From JBBDYH01 sp040901795 (lineage in GTDB: Bacteria > Planctomycetota > Planctomycetia > Pirellulales > JALHPA01), in contig JBBDYH010000067.1 in the NCBI GenBank assembly GCA_040901795.1, positions 68,136-132,135 of the forward strand: a DNA stretch of 64,000 nucleotides. Reading direction: 5' to 3'. Positions 17,172 to 26,160 of the stretch are shown here, one piece after another. The position numbers were made by a program, and so were the translations under genes. The notes beneath the pieces were generated by a model. The model made no database searches. It was given only the letters and a program-made list of their open reading frames with translations, and was not told the DNA's origin. Numbering within the stretch: position 1 is the stretch's first letter; each line of letters opens with the position of its first letter.

Positions 17172-18980
17172 CTATTTGCCGGCATCGCTGCTTGACGAGT
17201 CAGACGTCTCCTCGCCAGTGCTATCATCCAACTTGCCGCTATCGTCGCCGCGGCGGCCGAAGAGATTGGGAAGCGCTCCGATCACTTCGAAGTTGGAGGC
17301 CTCGCTCTTGCCGCTTGCGTCTTGCCGAGGTCGGTCGTATTGTCTTCCCGCCTGCGGCACGGCCTCGACTTCAAAGCGGCTGGCAAGTGCCCCGCTGACC
17401 TTGGCTGCATGCAGGAATTGAACGACATCGGGGTAATGCCCGCCCGCCTCGATGACCGCGCGGACGATGTCCTCGACGCGGCCGGTGGTGACCAGCTCGC
17501 GGTCCGGTTCGCCCAACGCAAAGCGGCTAACCAGCACGCGCTCGGGCGACTCGGCTTTAACGACGGTCGATTTGCCGGCTTCGAGCGTGAACGGCGTTTG
17601 CAGCCACTGGTCGTCGCCAAAGAGCACCAGCTCCGGCCGAATGCTGCGCGTGACGTGGACCATCGGCGTCGCTTGGCTCTTGATGACGTGGAGGCTGAGC
17701 TTGTCATTCAGGTCTTCGCCCTTAATAAAGGGATCGTTGCGATTCATTCCCCAGAGGGCGCGGAAGGCGCCGTAACGCGTTTCAGCGCTGGGCACGTCGA
17801 GCAGCGGTCGTAGCTCATCGGCGGCCGTTACATCTTCCATCGTTGACAGGGCGGTCAAGGCAAACACGCGAAACGCCGGCTCATCTCGAGCCGCCTCGGC
17901 CAGAGGGGCCGCTGCCTTGGCATCGTCCAGGTATGCCAGGGCCTCGGCTGAGTAGAATCGCACCTCCGCATCGCTCGATTCCAGACCTTTGTGCAATATC
18001 TCGATCGCCGGCTTTCCAATGGCTTCCAATCGCAGCGCTGCCGTGGCCGATGTGAATGGGTCCAGTAGCTGACGCTCCAATTGCTCCAAACGGGCAAGCT
18101 GCTGCGTCGCCGATTCAACAAGCGCCACCGAACGAAGCACTGTGATGTACCGCGGGATATTGTGGCGATACCGCGGGTGCAGGGCGATCTCGATCTTCTC
18201 GTCGTCACGGGGATTCGCGATGCCCTGCTTGCTGCCGCGGGTAAACGTGTGGAACCGGCGATTCAATGCGTCTCGGATTTGCCTGCTGACGAAATCCGAC
18301 TTCTTGTCCGACTTCACGATCAGCCACAGATTGCGCGAACGCAGCGCCCGAGCGCCGGAGAGCACCCGGCCGTGGGTGAGTGCCGACTTATCTTCGGCGC
18401 CCTGCACCAGGGGGTCCACCAGGATGGCGCCTTGAGCCAAGGCCCACTCGTGGCCGTCGCGGACCGTGTTTTGGATGACGGCCTTTTCGCGGAGCCGTGT
18501 TTCCATCACCCAGCCGCCGGAAAGGTCGCTCGTTTCATGGTTCGGGGGAACGCGGACTTCGATATCGAGCGGATCCCCCTTCTGCACCCCCGGCGGCAAG
18601 TAGGCGCGCACCCAGACCACCGATGTGGTCGGCGAGGCGAGGATCTTGTTGATGTTGACCACACCGCGGGCCTGCATGTCGGCCACGAGCGCAGAGCGGG
18701 CGGCCGACGGCGGCGGGTCGCTGCCCGTGTCTTTGAGACCGGTGACGAGCGCCGGGCCTTCCACGGTGAGGTAGTGCAGGCCGAAGGGGGAGGCGACGTT
18801 GCCAATCAGCTCGACTTGGGACTCTCCGTCGGCCAGGTTTCCTTCCTCCGGGCTTTGCGAACGAATGGCGGGGCCGGTGCAGCCGGAGAGCAGCAACAGG
18901 CCCCCGACGAGGAATAGCTCGCGGCGCGAGAAAAAAAGCCGATCGTGGGCGTCGTATCGTTGTGTCGGCGTGGGCGTCAT
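17172..18980 (-). CDS. FlgI-like P-ring domain lipoprotein with HEAT-like repeats
   Basis: A 602-residue protein with an N-terminal signal and lipobox (LFLVGGLLLLSGC, Cys near residue 34). Residues about 55-320 resemble the flagellar P-ring protein FlgI: VTGLKDTGSDPP, VVWVRAYLPPGVQKGDPLDI and AQGAILVDPLVQG. Residues about 330-440 look like HEAT repeats (IGKPAIEILHKGLESSDAEV, FYSAEALAYLDDAKAAAPLA). The tail is Ser/Asp-rich. Classical FlgI is about 360 residues, not a lipoprotein, and has no HEAT repeats. So this is either a planctomycete form of the P-ring or a related outer-membrane ring protein. fliG lies 5.4 kb away on the same strand, which supports a motility context, but no flgH or flgJ is adjacent. 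Confidence 0.7.
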   Translation of the reverse strand: MTPTPTQRYDAHDRLFFSRRELFLVGGLLLLSGCTGPAIRSQSPEEGNLADGESQVELIGNVASPFGLHYLTVEGPALVTGLKDTGSDPPPSAARSALVADMQARGVVNINKILASPTTSVVWVRAYLPPGVQKGDPLDIEVRVPPNHETSDLSGGWVMETRLREKAVIQNTVRDGHEWALAQGAILVDPLVQGAEDKSALTHGRVLSGARALRSRNLWLIVKSDKKSDFVSRQIRDALNRRFHTFTRGSKQGIANPRDDEKIEIALHPRYRHNIPRYITVLRSVALVESATQQLARLEQLERQLLDPFTSATAALRLEAIGKPAIEILHKGLESSDAEVRFYSAEALAYLDDAKAAAPLAEAARDEPAFRVFALTALSTMEDVTAADELRPLLDVPSAETRYGAFRALWGMNRNDPFIKGEDLNDKLSLHVIKSQATPMVHVTRSIRPELVLFGDDQWLQTPFTLEAGKSTVVKAESPERVLVSRFALGEPDRELVTTGRVEDIVRAVIEAGGHYPDVVQFLHAAKVSGALASRFEVEAVPQAGRQYDRPRQDASGKSEASNFEVIGALPNLFGRRGDDSGKLDDSTGEETSDSSSSDAGK

Positions 18981-19464
18981 GCCGCGCTCGCTCCGGTAGA
19001 GAAGGCTAATGAACTAAGTGAACCTATCTCGCGGTCGCCGCGGCGACCTCGCCGCGAGCAGTGCCACGGGGGCAAGCGAAAAGTGTCGAACGACGCGGGC
19101 GGCGCAGGTACACGCGCAGAACAGGACTCGCCGGGCGGGGAGAATAGTAAGACCGGCAAACGGGGTCAAGGCAAGCTGGGGGAGGGTCCAGGGGTTCGGG
19201 AATCAGGGTTCAGAGCGGGCGCGCCCTCACGGCATGAAGGACGAAGTACGAATTATGAAGGACGAAGAATTCAATCGTGGATTGGCTATTGAACCGGATC
19301 ATGTTTGAACGGCTGATTTGACTTTCGCTTTGCGAATGGTCTCTATTGGGAGAGTCCGAGCGGTTCATCGGGAGAGTTGTTCTCGCCGAACCGTCACGCC
19401 AAACGCAACGATTCCCATGCGACCCAATTCTTGTCGTTTCGCCAGGCAGCGAAGGCGCCCGGCC
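18981..19464. other. Intergenic region before the thioredoxin-like gene
   Basis: This divergent gap holds the promoters of the FlgI-like and thioredoxin-like genes, none of them clear by eye. It contains the palindrome GGTCGCCGCGGCGACC (19033-19048), a 16-mer that recurs inside mutS at 21698-21713. It also has short direct repeats (gaaggacgaagtacgaatta, gaaggacgaagaattc) near 19240-19275. Confidence 0.45.
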
Positions 19465-20820
19465 ATGATTGCAATAGGCGTTAGTGTGGCGATCGTATCC
19501 GTGCTAGCAGCCTCGGCCGCCTTTGCAGAGGAACCGCCGCGGTACAAGTTTGAGGTCGGTCAGGAGATTGGCTATCGCAGCGACTCGGCTTCTAAGTTTG
19601 GCTCCGGCGAAAAGGCGGGGACGTTTCTCAACACGATCGACTACACGGTCTGGGTTGTACGAAAGAACGAGAATGACACGTGGCGGCTCGTCATTCGCCA
19701 GGTCACCGAATCGAAGCGATTGGACCATGAGGGCAAGGAAAGAGTTGATTCACGGGCGCCACAGTATGCGTATTGCGACATTGCGGCGGATGGGACGTTT
19801 GTGCACAACGAAACCTTGCAGTTCTTGAATGTCTCGTGGCTTTTCCCGCGTTTGCCGCCTGCCGCGGACCATCGAATCTGGGGCGCCCGATATGACTGGG
19901 ATCAGACGGAACTGCGCTATCGGCGCGATGAGAATCAGCCTGAAGGCAATCTTCGGTTCCGCGAATTCCGGCGGACGATGCTCGACCCGGTATATGGCTT
20001 CAAGTGGGACACCGTCTACGACTTCGGCCACAAGGAAGGGCTACTCGTAACGGCGGAGCAGAAGTTCGAGCAAAGCGTAGGATTCGTCGGAGAGGGAACG
20101 GAAACATGGGCGCTGATGCATGTGAAACAGCATGAGCCGACATGGGCTCGGCAATTAGCGGACGACTCTCAACGGTTCTTTTCCGTACGGCAAGGAGACC
20201 GAGGAATCGTGAACGCTATCGCACGCCAGCCGAGCCAAGCCCGCGAGCTGGTCGCGGAGGCCAAGTCCGCTATGGAAGTCTTGCTTGAAACATGCAAGTC
20301 CGCCGAGGTTCAGGCGATGTGCACGCGACACCTGGATTACCTGAAGTCCAGCGAAGAGTATTACTTCGATCAGGCCGCGAACTTAGCAAAACTGCTGGAT
20401 CAGCCCGCGCCACCATGGGAAACCACCGACTGGGACGGCAAGAAGCATTCGCTGGCCGACTACCGCGGCAAAGTGGTGCTGCTGGAGTTCTGGTATCGCG
20501 GCTGCGGCTGGTGCATCCGGGCCATGCCGCAGATCAAGCAGTTGCAGGCAGAATTCAAGGACCAGCCCGTCGCTATCTTGGGCATGTGTGAAGATGACGA
20601 GGAAGAGAACGCGCGCTTTGTCGTGGATTATTTGAACATCGAATATCCAACGCTCAAGAGCGATGGGATTCAGCAAAAGTATGGCGATGGCGGTTGGCCG
20701 ACGCTGGTGCTGATCGACCAGCAAGGAACCGTGCGCCGGATTCATATCGGCTATTCGCCCACGCTGCGAGACGAGTTAGGTGCGGAGACGCGGGCGTTGT
20801 TGGCGAAGTCAAAGGATTAA
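19465..20820 (+). CDS. Exported thioredoxin-like (TlpA/AlkyI-type redoxin) protein
   Basis: A 451-residue protein. The signal peptide MIAIGVSVAIVSVLAASAAFA starts at the ATG at 19465, preceded by GAAGG at 9-base spacing. An upstream in-frame ATG at 19417 would give a longer basic n-region and cannot be excluded. Residues about 25-300 form a planctomycete-type N-terminal region of unknown role. The C-terminal 140 residues are a TlpA/ResA-like thioredoxin fold: APPWETTDWDGKKHSLADYR, then the active site FWYRGCGWCIRAMPQIKQL (Cys pair near residues 347-350) and the cis-Pro strand GGWPTLVLID. Inferred role: a periplasmic thiol-disulfide oxidoreductase. It is a single gene, convergent with yidD. 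Confidence 0.85.
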   Translation: MIAIGVSVAIVSVLAASAAFAEEPPRYKFEVGQEIGYRSDSASKFGSGEKAGTFLNTIDYTVWVVRKNENDTWRLVIRQVTESKRLDHEGKERVDSRAPQYAYCDIAADGTFVHNETLQFLNVSWLFPRLPPAADHRIWGARYDWDQTELRYRRDENQPEGNLRFREFRRTMLDPVYGFKWDTVYDFGHKEGLLVTAEQKFEQSVGFVGEGTETWALMHVKQHEPTWARQLADDSQRFFSVRQGDRGIVNAIARQPSQARELVAEAKSAMEVLLETCKSAEVQAMCTRHLDYLKSSEEYYFDQAANLAKLLDQPAPPWETTDWDGKKHSLADYRGKVVLLEFWYRGCGWCIRAMPQIKQLQAEFKDQPVAILGMCEDDEEENARFVVDYLNIEYPTLKSDGIQQKYGDGGWPTLVLIDQQGTVRRIHIGYSPTLRDELGAETRALLAKSKD

Positions 20821-20855
20821 AGGAAGTTCGTCATACCAGGTGCAAAGCCAACTTT

Positions 20856-21098
20856 TCAGGGAAGATCCACCCCGCCGGGATGCCAGGGGTGGCAGCGGGC
20901 GATGCGCCGCAGGCCGCGACATGCTCCAAGGAGGGCGCCGTGTTTTTCCACGGCGGCGATCATGTAGTTGCTACAGGTGGGGTGAAAACGGCAATTCCGG
21001 CCGATGAGCGGGCTGAGGGTGTATTGATAGACGCGCACCACTCCAATCACAGCAAGTGCCGGCAGTCGGGCGACGAAGTTTAGCGGGCGGCGGATCAC
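20856..21098 (-). CDS. yidD: Membrane protein insertion efficiency factor YidD
   Basis: An 80-residue protein with the family hallmarks: VYQYTLSPLIGRNCRFHPTC, SNYMIAAVEKHG and RIARCHPWHPGG. It has an N-terminal amphipathic segment and conserved Cys residues. YidD helps the YidC insertase place proteins in the inner membrane. Its start overlaps the rnpA stop by 4 bases, the classic rnpA-yidD coupling. yidC is not seen downstream on this strand, so the usual rpmH-rnpA-yidD-yidC order is broken here. Confidence 0.95.
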   Translation of the reverse strand: MIRRPLNFVARLPALAVIGVVRVYQYTLSPLIGRNCRFHPTCSNYMIAAVEKHGALLGACRGLRRIARCHPWHPGGVDLP

Positions 21099-21448
21099 TT
21101 TTTCAGTTTACGCACGACCTGGGCGGCCAGTCGAGGCAGCTCATCTAAGAGCCATGGCAGCTCGGGGGGCGTTGAGTCCTTGGCGACAATGACCAGATCG
21201 ATGCCGGGGGGCAGCTTTTCGCGGCTGAGGCGGAACGCTTCGCGGAGCAATCGCTTCCAGCGGTTGCGCACGACGGCGCCACCGACCTTCCGCGACACTG
21301 AGAGACCGAGCCGCGTTTGACCCAGCTCGTTTTCGCATCCGCAGACGGTCATGCGGCCGTTCGTCGCGCTCCGCCGACGATCGAAGACGCGGCGGAAGTC
21401 GGAGAGGCTTTTGAGACGGCTCGATTTGGGGAATCGCTGGTCGGGCAT
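21095..21448 (-). CDS. rnpA: Ribonuclease P protein component
   Basis: A 117-residue basic protein with the RnpA fold. The N-terminus reads FPKSSRLKSLSDFRRVFDRR and the RNR motif is VGGAVVRNRWKRLLREAFRL, with the acidic/basic end IDLVIVAKDSTPPELPW. It binds the RNase P RNA and aids 5' maturation of tRNA. It is translationally coupled to yidD (4-base overlap). The gene normally found upstream, rpmH (ribosomal protein L34), is absent; a repeat hairpin and mutS take its place. Confidence 0.95.
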   Translation of the reverse strand: MPDQRFPKSSRLKSLSDFRRVFDRRRSATNGRMTVCGCENELGQTRLGLSVSRKVGGAVVRNRWKRLLREAFRLSREKLPPGIDLVIVAKDSTPPELPWLLDELPRLAAQVVRKLKK

Positions 21449-21478
21449 TGGGGGAGGAAAGACAAGGAGACTGGGAGA

Positions 21479-21549
21479 CCGGGAGACAAGGAGACGGGCC
21501 GGCTTGTATCAGTTATTGCTCCTTGTCTCCTTGTCTCCTTGTCTCCCGG
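21479..21549. repeat. GGGAGACAAGGAGAC inverted repeat, read into mutS
   Basis: Perfect 17-base arms CCGGGAGACAAGGAGAC (21479-21495) and GTCTCCTTGTCTCCCGG (21533-21549) form a hairpin between mutS and rnpA. The right arm is translated as the last 11 residues of MutS (RETRRQGDKEQ). It could end mutS transcription. Extra copies of 'gacaaggagactgggagac' lie at 21461-21478. Confidence 0.8.
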
Positions 21550-24137
21550 TCTTGCTTCAGCTCCCGCTGCCACTCTTGCAACAACTGCAGTGCCGCCAAC
21601 GGCGTCGTGCCGTCGAGCTCCACGGTCCGCAGCCGCTCCAGGAGCGGGTGCGCATAGGGAGCGAAGAGCGTGAGCTGGAGATCGCCGGCGCGGCCGCGGT
21701 CGCCGCGGCGACCAATTTTCGCCTGGCCGTCGCCGTTGAGAAGTTGTTGCTCGAGCTGGGCGAGGATCTGCTTTGCCCGCTCGTTGACTTCGCGCGGCAC
21801 ACCGGCAAGGCGGGCGACATGGATTCCGTAGCTCTTGTCAGCCGCTCCGTCGACGATCTTGTGCAGGAAGACAAGCTGCTCGTCCCACTCGCGGACCGCC
21901 ACGTTCAAGTTCCGCACCGAGGGCAGCGTCTTCGCCAGATCGGTCAACTCGTGATAATGCGTAGCAAACAGCGTGCGACAATGGACGACGTCGTGGAGAT
22001 GCTCGACGATCGCCCAGGCCAGCGAGACGCCGTCGTAGGTGCTGGTGCCGCGGCCGATCTCGTCCAGGATCACCAGACTTCGCGGCGTCGCCAGGTTTAA
22101 GATTCGCGCCGTCTCGGTCATTTCGACCATGAACGTGCTCTGACCTCGCGCCAACTCGTCGCTCGCGCCGACGCGAGCGAAAATGCGGTCGGCGATGCCG
22201 ATGGTCGCCTCGCGCGCGGGAACGAAGCTGCCCATCTGAGCCATCAGGGTGATCAGCGCCACCTGGCGGATGTAGGTGCTCTTGCCGGCCATGTTGGGAC
22301 CGGTGATCAGCAGGATCAGGCCGTCGTCGTCACCGCAGGCGGTGTCGTTGGGGACGAACGAGCCAGCCGTGGCCAGCGCATCCACCACTGGGTGGCGACC
22401 ATCGACGATCTTGAGCGCCGGCTCTGCGGCGATTACAGGGCGGCAGTAGCCACGTTCGCGGGCCAACGTGGCGAGCGAAGCCAACACGTCAAGCTGGGCA
22501 AGTACCGCGGCGGTGGCTTGCAGCCGTTTGGCACAGCCGGCGACCATTTCGCGAAGCTGGCAAAACAGGTCGTATTCCAGCTCCTTGGCCTTCTCGTCCG
22601 CCGAGAGGACTTTCTCCTCGTACTCCTTGAGCTCGGGCGTGATGTAGCGCTCGGCGTTCTTTACAGTCTGCTTGCGGATGTAATGGTCGGGCACCTTCTG
22701 GCCGTGCGTGTGCGTAACCTCCAGGTAGTAGCCGAAAACCTTGTTGAAGCCGACCTTGAGGCTGGGAATGCCGGTGCGCTCCATCTCCTGATGCTGGTAA
22801 CGGGCGATCCACTGCTTGCCGCCGCTGGCCAGCTCGCGGAGGTCGTCCAATTCGACATGAAACCCAGTGCGGATGAAGCCGCCGTCGCGGCTGGACTGCG
22901 GACAATCGTCGACGAGTCCGGCGTCGAGCTTGGCGCGCAGCTCGGGACAGAGGTCGAGCGCCGCTTCGAGGTCGTTGAGCAAGGCGCTCTGTCGTTCGGT
23001 TAGTTTTGCCTTAATGGAAGGAAGCGAAGCTAGCGTACGTGCGACGGCCCCGACGTCACGCGGGGTGGCTCGCGCGGTGATCACGCGAGCCAATAACCGC
23101 TCCAGATCGTACACGCCGCGGAGCTTGTCGCGCAAGTCATCGACCAGCCGCGGATCGGCGACCAGCTCCGCCACCGCGTCGAGACGGGCCTCGATCTGTT
23201 CGCGGCAGGTAAGCGGGTTGGCGAGCTGGTCCGCCAAGAGGCGCGAGCCCATTGGCGATTTTGTTTGGTCAAGCACACCCAACAGGGCGCCTTCGCGGCG
23301 GCCCTCGCGGAGTGTGCGTGTGATTTCAAGCGAGCGGCGGCTCGACTCGTCGATCTGGAGCGTTTGACTGGCGCGATAGGGGATCAGCCGATCGATATGC
23401 GCCAGCGAGGATTTCTGCGTCTCACTGAGGTAATCGACAATCGCGCCGGCTGCGCGGATGGCCGCGGCATCGCGCTGGACATCAATGCCGAAGCCCTCCA
23501 GGGTCGCGGTGCCAAAATGGCGCGCGAGGGCTTCCGCCGAAGCATTGGCGGCGAAGGTCCACGGTGGGCGGCGTGTGAAGACCATGCGATCGCCACCGAA
23601 AGCGGCGGCCGTGCGGTCGTCTTCGCTGAGCAGGCATTCCGCCGGATCGATCCTCGCCAATTGGTCGGCAAGCCGCTCCTGTGGAAACGTGGCTGCAAAG
23701 AAACGCCCCGTCGAAAGCTCGACCCAGGCGAGACCGGCCGGCTCACCTGTGGCCACCGCGGCGAGGTAATTGTTCTCACGTGGATCCAACAGGGCGTCGT
23801 CGGTGAGCGTACCGGGCGTGACGACGCGCGTGACCTCGCGGCGGACAATGCCCTTGGCCTGGCGCGGGTCTTCCATCTGTTCGCAGATGGCCACGCGCAT
23901 TCCGGCCGAGACAAGTTTTCCGAGGTAGCTCTCCAATTGGTGATGCGGAAAACCCGCCATGGGGATGGGGTTTTCCCCCTTGTCGCGGCTGGTGAGCGAC
24001 AGGCCAAGCGTGCGGGCGGCGGTTTTGGCGTCGTCAAAGAAGAGCTCGTAGAAGTCCCCCATCCGGAACAGCAATAGGGCGTCGGGGCAAGCCGCCTTGG
24101 CGTCGCGGTATTGCTGCATCATCGGCGTGGTGGTCAT
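21513..24137 (-). CDS. mutS: DNA mismatch repair protein MutS
   Basis: An 874-residue MutS of usual length. The mismatch-binding N-terminus has the Phe-x-Glu motif in FRMGDFYELFFDDAK (near residues 28-32). Connector, lever and clamp domains follow. The ATPase has Walker A GPNMAGKSTY (near residue 617), DEIGRGTSTYDG and FATHYHELTDL. It recognises mispairs and recruits MutL, which is not in the window. Two features look like repeat insertions in tolerant places. A linker before the C-terminal domain contains the 16-mer palindrome GGTCGCCGCGGCGACC (21698-21713, giving RRGDRGR), and the last 11 codons are one arm of an intergenic inverted repeat. Neither should harm the ATPase. Confidence 0.97.
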   Translation of the reverse strand: MTTTPMMQQYRDAKAACPDALLLFRMGDFYELFFDDAKTAARTLGLSLTSRDKGENPIPMAGFPHHQLESYLGKLVSAGMRVAICEQMEDPRQAKGIVRREVTRVVTPGTLTDDALLDPRENNYLAAVATGEPAGLAWVELSTGRFFAATFPQERLADQLARIDPAECLLSEDDRTAAAFGGDRMVFTRRPPWTFAANASAEALARHFGTATLEGFGIDVQRDAAAIRAAGAIVDYLSETQKSSLAHIDRLIPYRASQTLQIDESSRRSLEITRTLREGRREGALLGVLDQTKSPMGSRLLADQLANPLTCREQIEARLDAVAELVADPRLVDDLRDKLRGVYDLERLLARVITARATPRDVGAVARTLASLPSIKAKLTERQSALLNDLEAALDLCPELRAKLDAGLVDDCPQSSRDGGFIRTGFHVELDDLRELASGGKQWIARYQHQEMERTGIPSLKVGFNKVFGYYLEVTHTHGQKVPDHYIRKQTVKNAERYITPELKEYEEKVLSADEKAKELEYDLFCQLREMVAGCAKRLQATAAVLAQLDVLASLATLARERGYCRPVIAAEPALKIVDGRHPVVDALATAGSFVPNDTACGDDDGLILLITGPNMAGKSTYIRQVALITLMAQMGSFVPAREATIGIADRIFARVGASDELARGQSTFMVEMTETARILNLATPRSLVILDEIGRGTSTYDGVSLAWAIVEHLHDVVHCRTLFATHYHELTDLAKTLPSVRNLNVAVREWDEQLVFLHKIVDGAADKSYGIHVARLAGVPREVNERAKQILAQLEQQLLNGDGQAKIGRRGDRGRAGDLQLTLFAPYAHPLLERLRTVELDGTTPLAALQLLQEWQRELKQDRETRRQGDKEQ

Positions 24138-24183
24138 GCCGAGATGCTAGCAAAGAAGTGACCAATGTCCAATGTCCAAGCTC

Positions 24184-24317
24184 TGGTTCCCACGCTCTGC
24201 GTGGGAACCATTGGGTGCCGCTCTGCGGCGCGCGTAGTTGCTATGCCACAGGCCGCAGCGGCGATTCGCACCGCGGAGCGGCGGAGGGGGCGTTACCACG
24301 CAGAGCGTGGGAACGAG
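24184..24317. repeat. GTTCCCACGC REP-like element
   Basis: Hairpin TGGTTCCCACGC-TCT-GCGTGGGAACCA (24184-24210), followed by GC-rich palindromes and an outer copy CCACGCAGAGCGTGGGAACG at 24296-24315. A related unit lies at the right edge of the window (63930-63952). It fills the gap between mutS and fliG and could act as a transcription boundary. Confidence 0.75.
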
Positions 24318-24333
24318 GAATGGTCATTGGTCA

Positions 24334-25326
24334 TTACGAAATAAGCTGCTCTTCCTCTTCGCCCGCGTTGACGACCAACTCGCCGGAGTCTTGCAGCCGG
24401 CGGATGACATCGACGATCTGCTGCTGCACCTGTTCGACGGCCGAGAGCTTGACCGGTCCAAGATATTCCATCTCTTCGCGGAGTGTGTCGGCGGCTCGCT
24501 GCGAGAGGTTGCTGAAGATCTTTGTTTTGAGTGTGTCGCTGGCGCCCTTGAGAGCCATCGCCCATTGCGAGGTCTCGACGTTCTTGAGCACCGATTGGAT
24601 GTCCTTGTTGGAGAACTTGTTGATGTCTTCGAAGACGAACATCAGCCGGCGGATCTCTTCGACAAGGTCGGGGCTTTCCTGCGCCAGATTTTCCAGCAGG
24701 CTGCGCTCGGTGGCGCGGTCGATCACGTTGAGCACCTCGGCTACGCTCTCGACCCCGCCGGCGTTCTCGAAGCTCTGGCTCATCACACCGGCGATTCGCG
24801 ATTCCAGTCCCCGCTCGACCTCGTTGATGATCTCGGGGTTGGTCTGACCCATCGTGGCGATGCGGCGGATCACCGAGAGCTGGCGGTCGCTGGGCAGGCC
24901 GGCAATGATGTCGGCCGCTTGAGTGGGCGCCAGATGGCAAAGGATCAGTGCGATGGTCTGCGGGTGCTCGTCAATGATGAATGTCAACAAGTTCTGGCTA
25001 TCGACGTTCTTCAAGAAGCCGAATGGCACCGCCTCAATCTGCTGCCGCACGTTGTCGATTGTGGCCAGGGCGTTCTTGCCCATGGCGCGTTCGACGAGCG
25101 CCTTGGCCAGGTCCAAACCACCCGAGCTGCCACTGGAGGCCGCTGGGTTGGCGGTGGCAAAATCATTGATGACGTTTTCCTGCTCATCGCCGCTGACGTT
25201 GGTCAGCTTGGCGATTTCGATCGAGACCGCTTCCACCTCTTTGGGCAGCAGCTTGGACAGCAACTGAGCGGCTTCCTCCTGGGGAAGGCTCATCAACAGC
25301 ACCGCGGCTTTGCGCAATGGGCCCAT
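24334..25326 (-). CDS. fliG: Flagellar motor switch protein FliG
   Basis: A 330-residue FliG. The N-terminal FliN/FliF-binding part begins LRKAAVLLMSLPQEEAAQLL. The middle domain has the EHPQ motif (IIDEHPQTIALILCHL) and the C-terminal domain carries the charged motor helix region (RLMFVFEDINKFSNKDIQSV). Family length is normal. FliG sits in the cytoplasmic C-ring and couples stator torque to rotor turning. No fliF, fliM or fliH lies next to it, so the flagellar genes are scattered in this genome; the other candidate here is the FlgI-like gene at 17172. Confidence 0.95.
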   Translation of the reverse strand: MGPLRKAAVLLMSLPQEEAAQLLSKLLPKEVEAVSIEIAKLTNVSGDEQENVINDFATANPAASSGSSGGLDLAKALVERAMGKNALATIDNVRQQIEAVPFGFLKNVDSQNLLTFIIDEHPQTIALILCHLAPTQAADIIAGLPSDRQLSVIRRIATMGQTNPEIINEVERGLESRIAGVMSQSFENAGGVESVAEVLNVIDRATERSLLENLAQESPDLVEEIRRLMFVFEDINKFSNKDIQSVLKNVETSQWAMALKGASDTLKTKIFSNLSQRAADTLREEMEYLGPVKLSAVEQVQQQIVDVIRRLQDSGELVVNAGEEEEQLIS

Positions 25327-25445
25327 CGAAACCCTCAGCGAACGTGCGATATCAGAATGCTAGCATGGTTGCGCAGGCGAGCGCGCAGGCGGTGGGTTTA
25401 TCGGGTGGGACAGGGGGAGGGCTTGAGGGAAAGGGCGGAAAAGAA

Positions 25446-25510
25446 TGTCCAATGCCAAATGACCAATGACCAACGAGTGATTGTTCGGCCAGCGGTTGGT
25501 CATTGGTGTC
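25446..25510. repeat. TGACCAATGACCAA inverted repeat
   Basis: AATGACCAATGACCAA (about 25458-25473) faces TTGGTCATTGG (25496-25506). Members of the same family appear at 24158-24175, 55930-56000 and 59583-59645, always between genes. Confidence 0.65.
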
Positions 25511-25543
25511 ATGCCTTCGGCTGATCCGCCGGGGCGGACTTGG

Positions 25544-26050
25544 TCAGTGGTCATTGTTACTCCAATCCCAGGTGGCGAGCTGGCCGAAGCACTCGTCGAC
25601 TTCGATTCGCAGCCGCTCGGGACGAGCGTGACCGGCCGCGGCGAGGACTTCCAACAGGCGCTCGCCGATATAGCGGGCCAAGAGCTCCGTGGTGGAGTTC
25701 GCGACTGGCAGCAAAATGCAGTCGCCGCGGGGGAACACCCAACGGCGGTCTTCGAAGGTGACTTCGACCGATTGATCGTTGGCATTTACGTGAATAGCCG
25801 GATGCTGGGTGGGGAGCAGCATGTGGTGGTCGAGCGCGGCGGTGATCGCGCGCAGCGCATCGCGGAGCGCGATGAAGTCGACAACGTAGTGATTGTCATC
25901 GAGCGGCCCGTACACTTCGGCGGCGACGCGATAGTTGTGCCCGTGCAGCCGCTCGCAGATATTGCCATTGAACGTGATGAAGTGCGCGGCGCTGAAGACG
26001 AAATAGTCTTTGGTGACGCGGACGTGGTAGTTTTCCGGCATCGGATTCAA
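25544..26050 (-). CDS. queD: 6-pyruvoyltetrahydropterin synthase / QueD family protein
   Basis: A 168-residue enzyme of the PTPS/QueD family. It has the zinc-binding start FSAAHF, the catalytic Cys segment CERLHGHNYRV with two more zinc His, the VVDF strand and an active-site region LDHHMLLP. Bacterial members make 6-carboxytetrahydropterin for queuosine or act in other pterin pathways. Other queuosine genes (queC, queE, queF) are not nearby. The next gene downstream of its promoter side is a CitG-family protein on the same strand, so the exact pathway is open. Either ATG (26050 or three codons later) may start it. Confidence 0.88.
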   Translation of the reverse strand: MNPMPENYHVRVTKDYFVFSAAHFITFNGNICERLHGHNYRVAAEVYGPLDDNHYVVDFIALRDALRAITAALDHHMLLPTQHPAIHVNANDQSVEVTFEDRRWVFPRGDCILLPVANSTTELLARYIGERLLEVLAAAGHARPERLRIEVDECFGQLATWDWSNNDH

Positions 26051-26160
26051 GGTTCAAAGTTCAAAGTTCAAGGTTCAAGGTTGTTTAGCCGCCGCCGGCA
26101 CGGCGGCGAGCGGGGCGACGTTAGTCCCCCGATGACGTTCGCGGTTCAAGGATCAAGCTT
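26041..26160. repeat. GTTCAAAG direct repeats
   Basis: Several head-to-tail copies of GGTTCAAAGTTCAAAGTT type words lie at 26047-26083, with a further copy GCGGTTCAAGGATCAAGC near 26139-26156 overlapping the end of the CitG-family gene. Confidence 0.6.
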
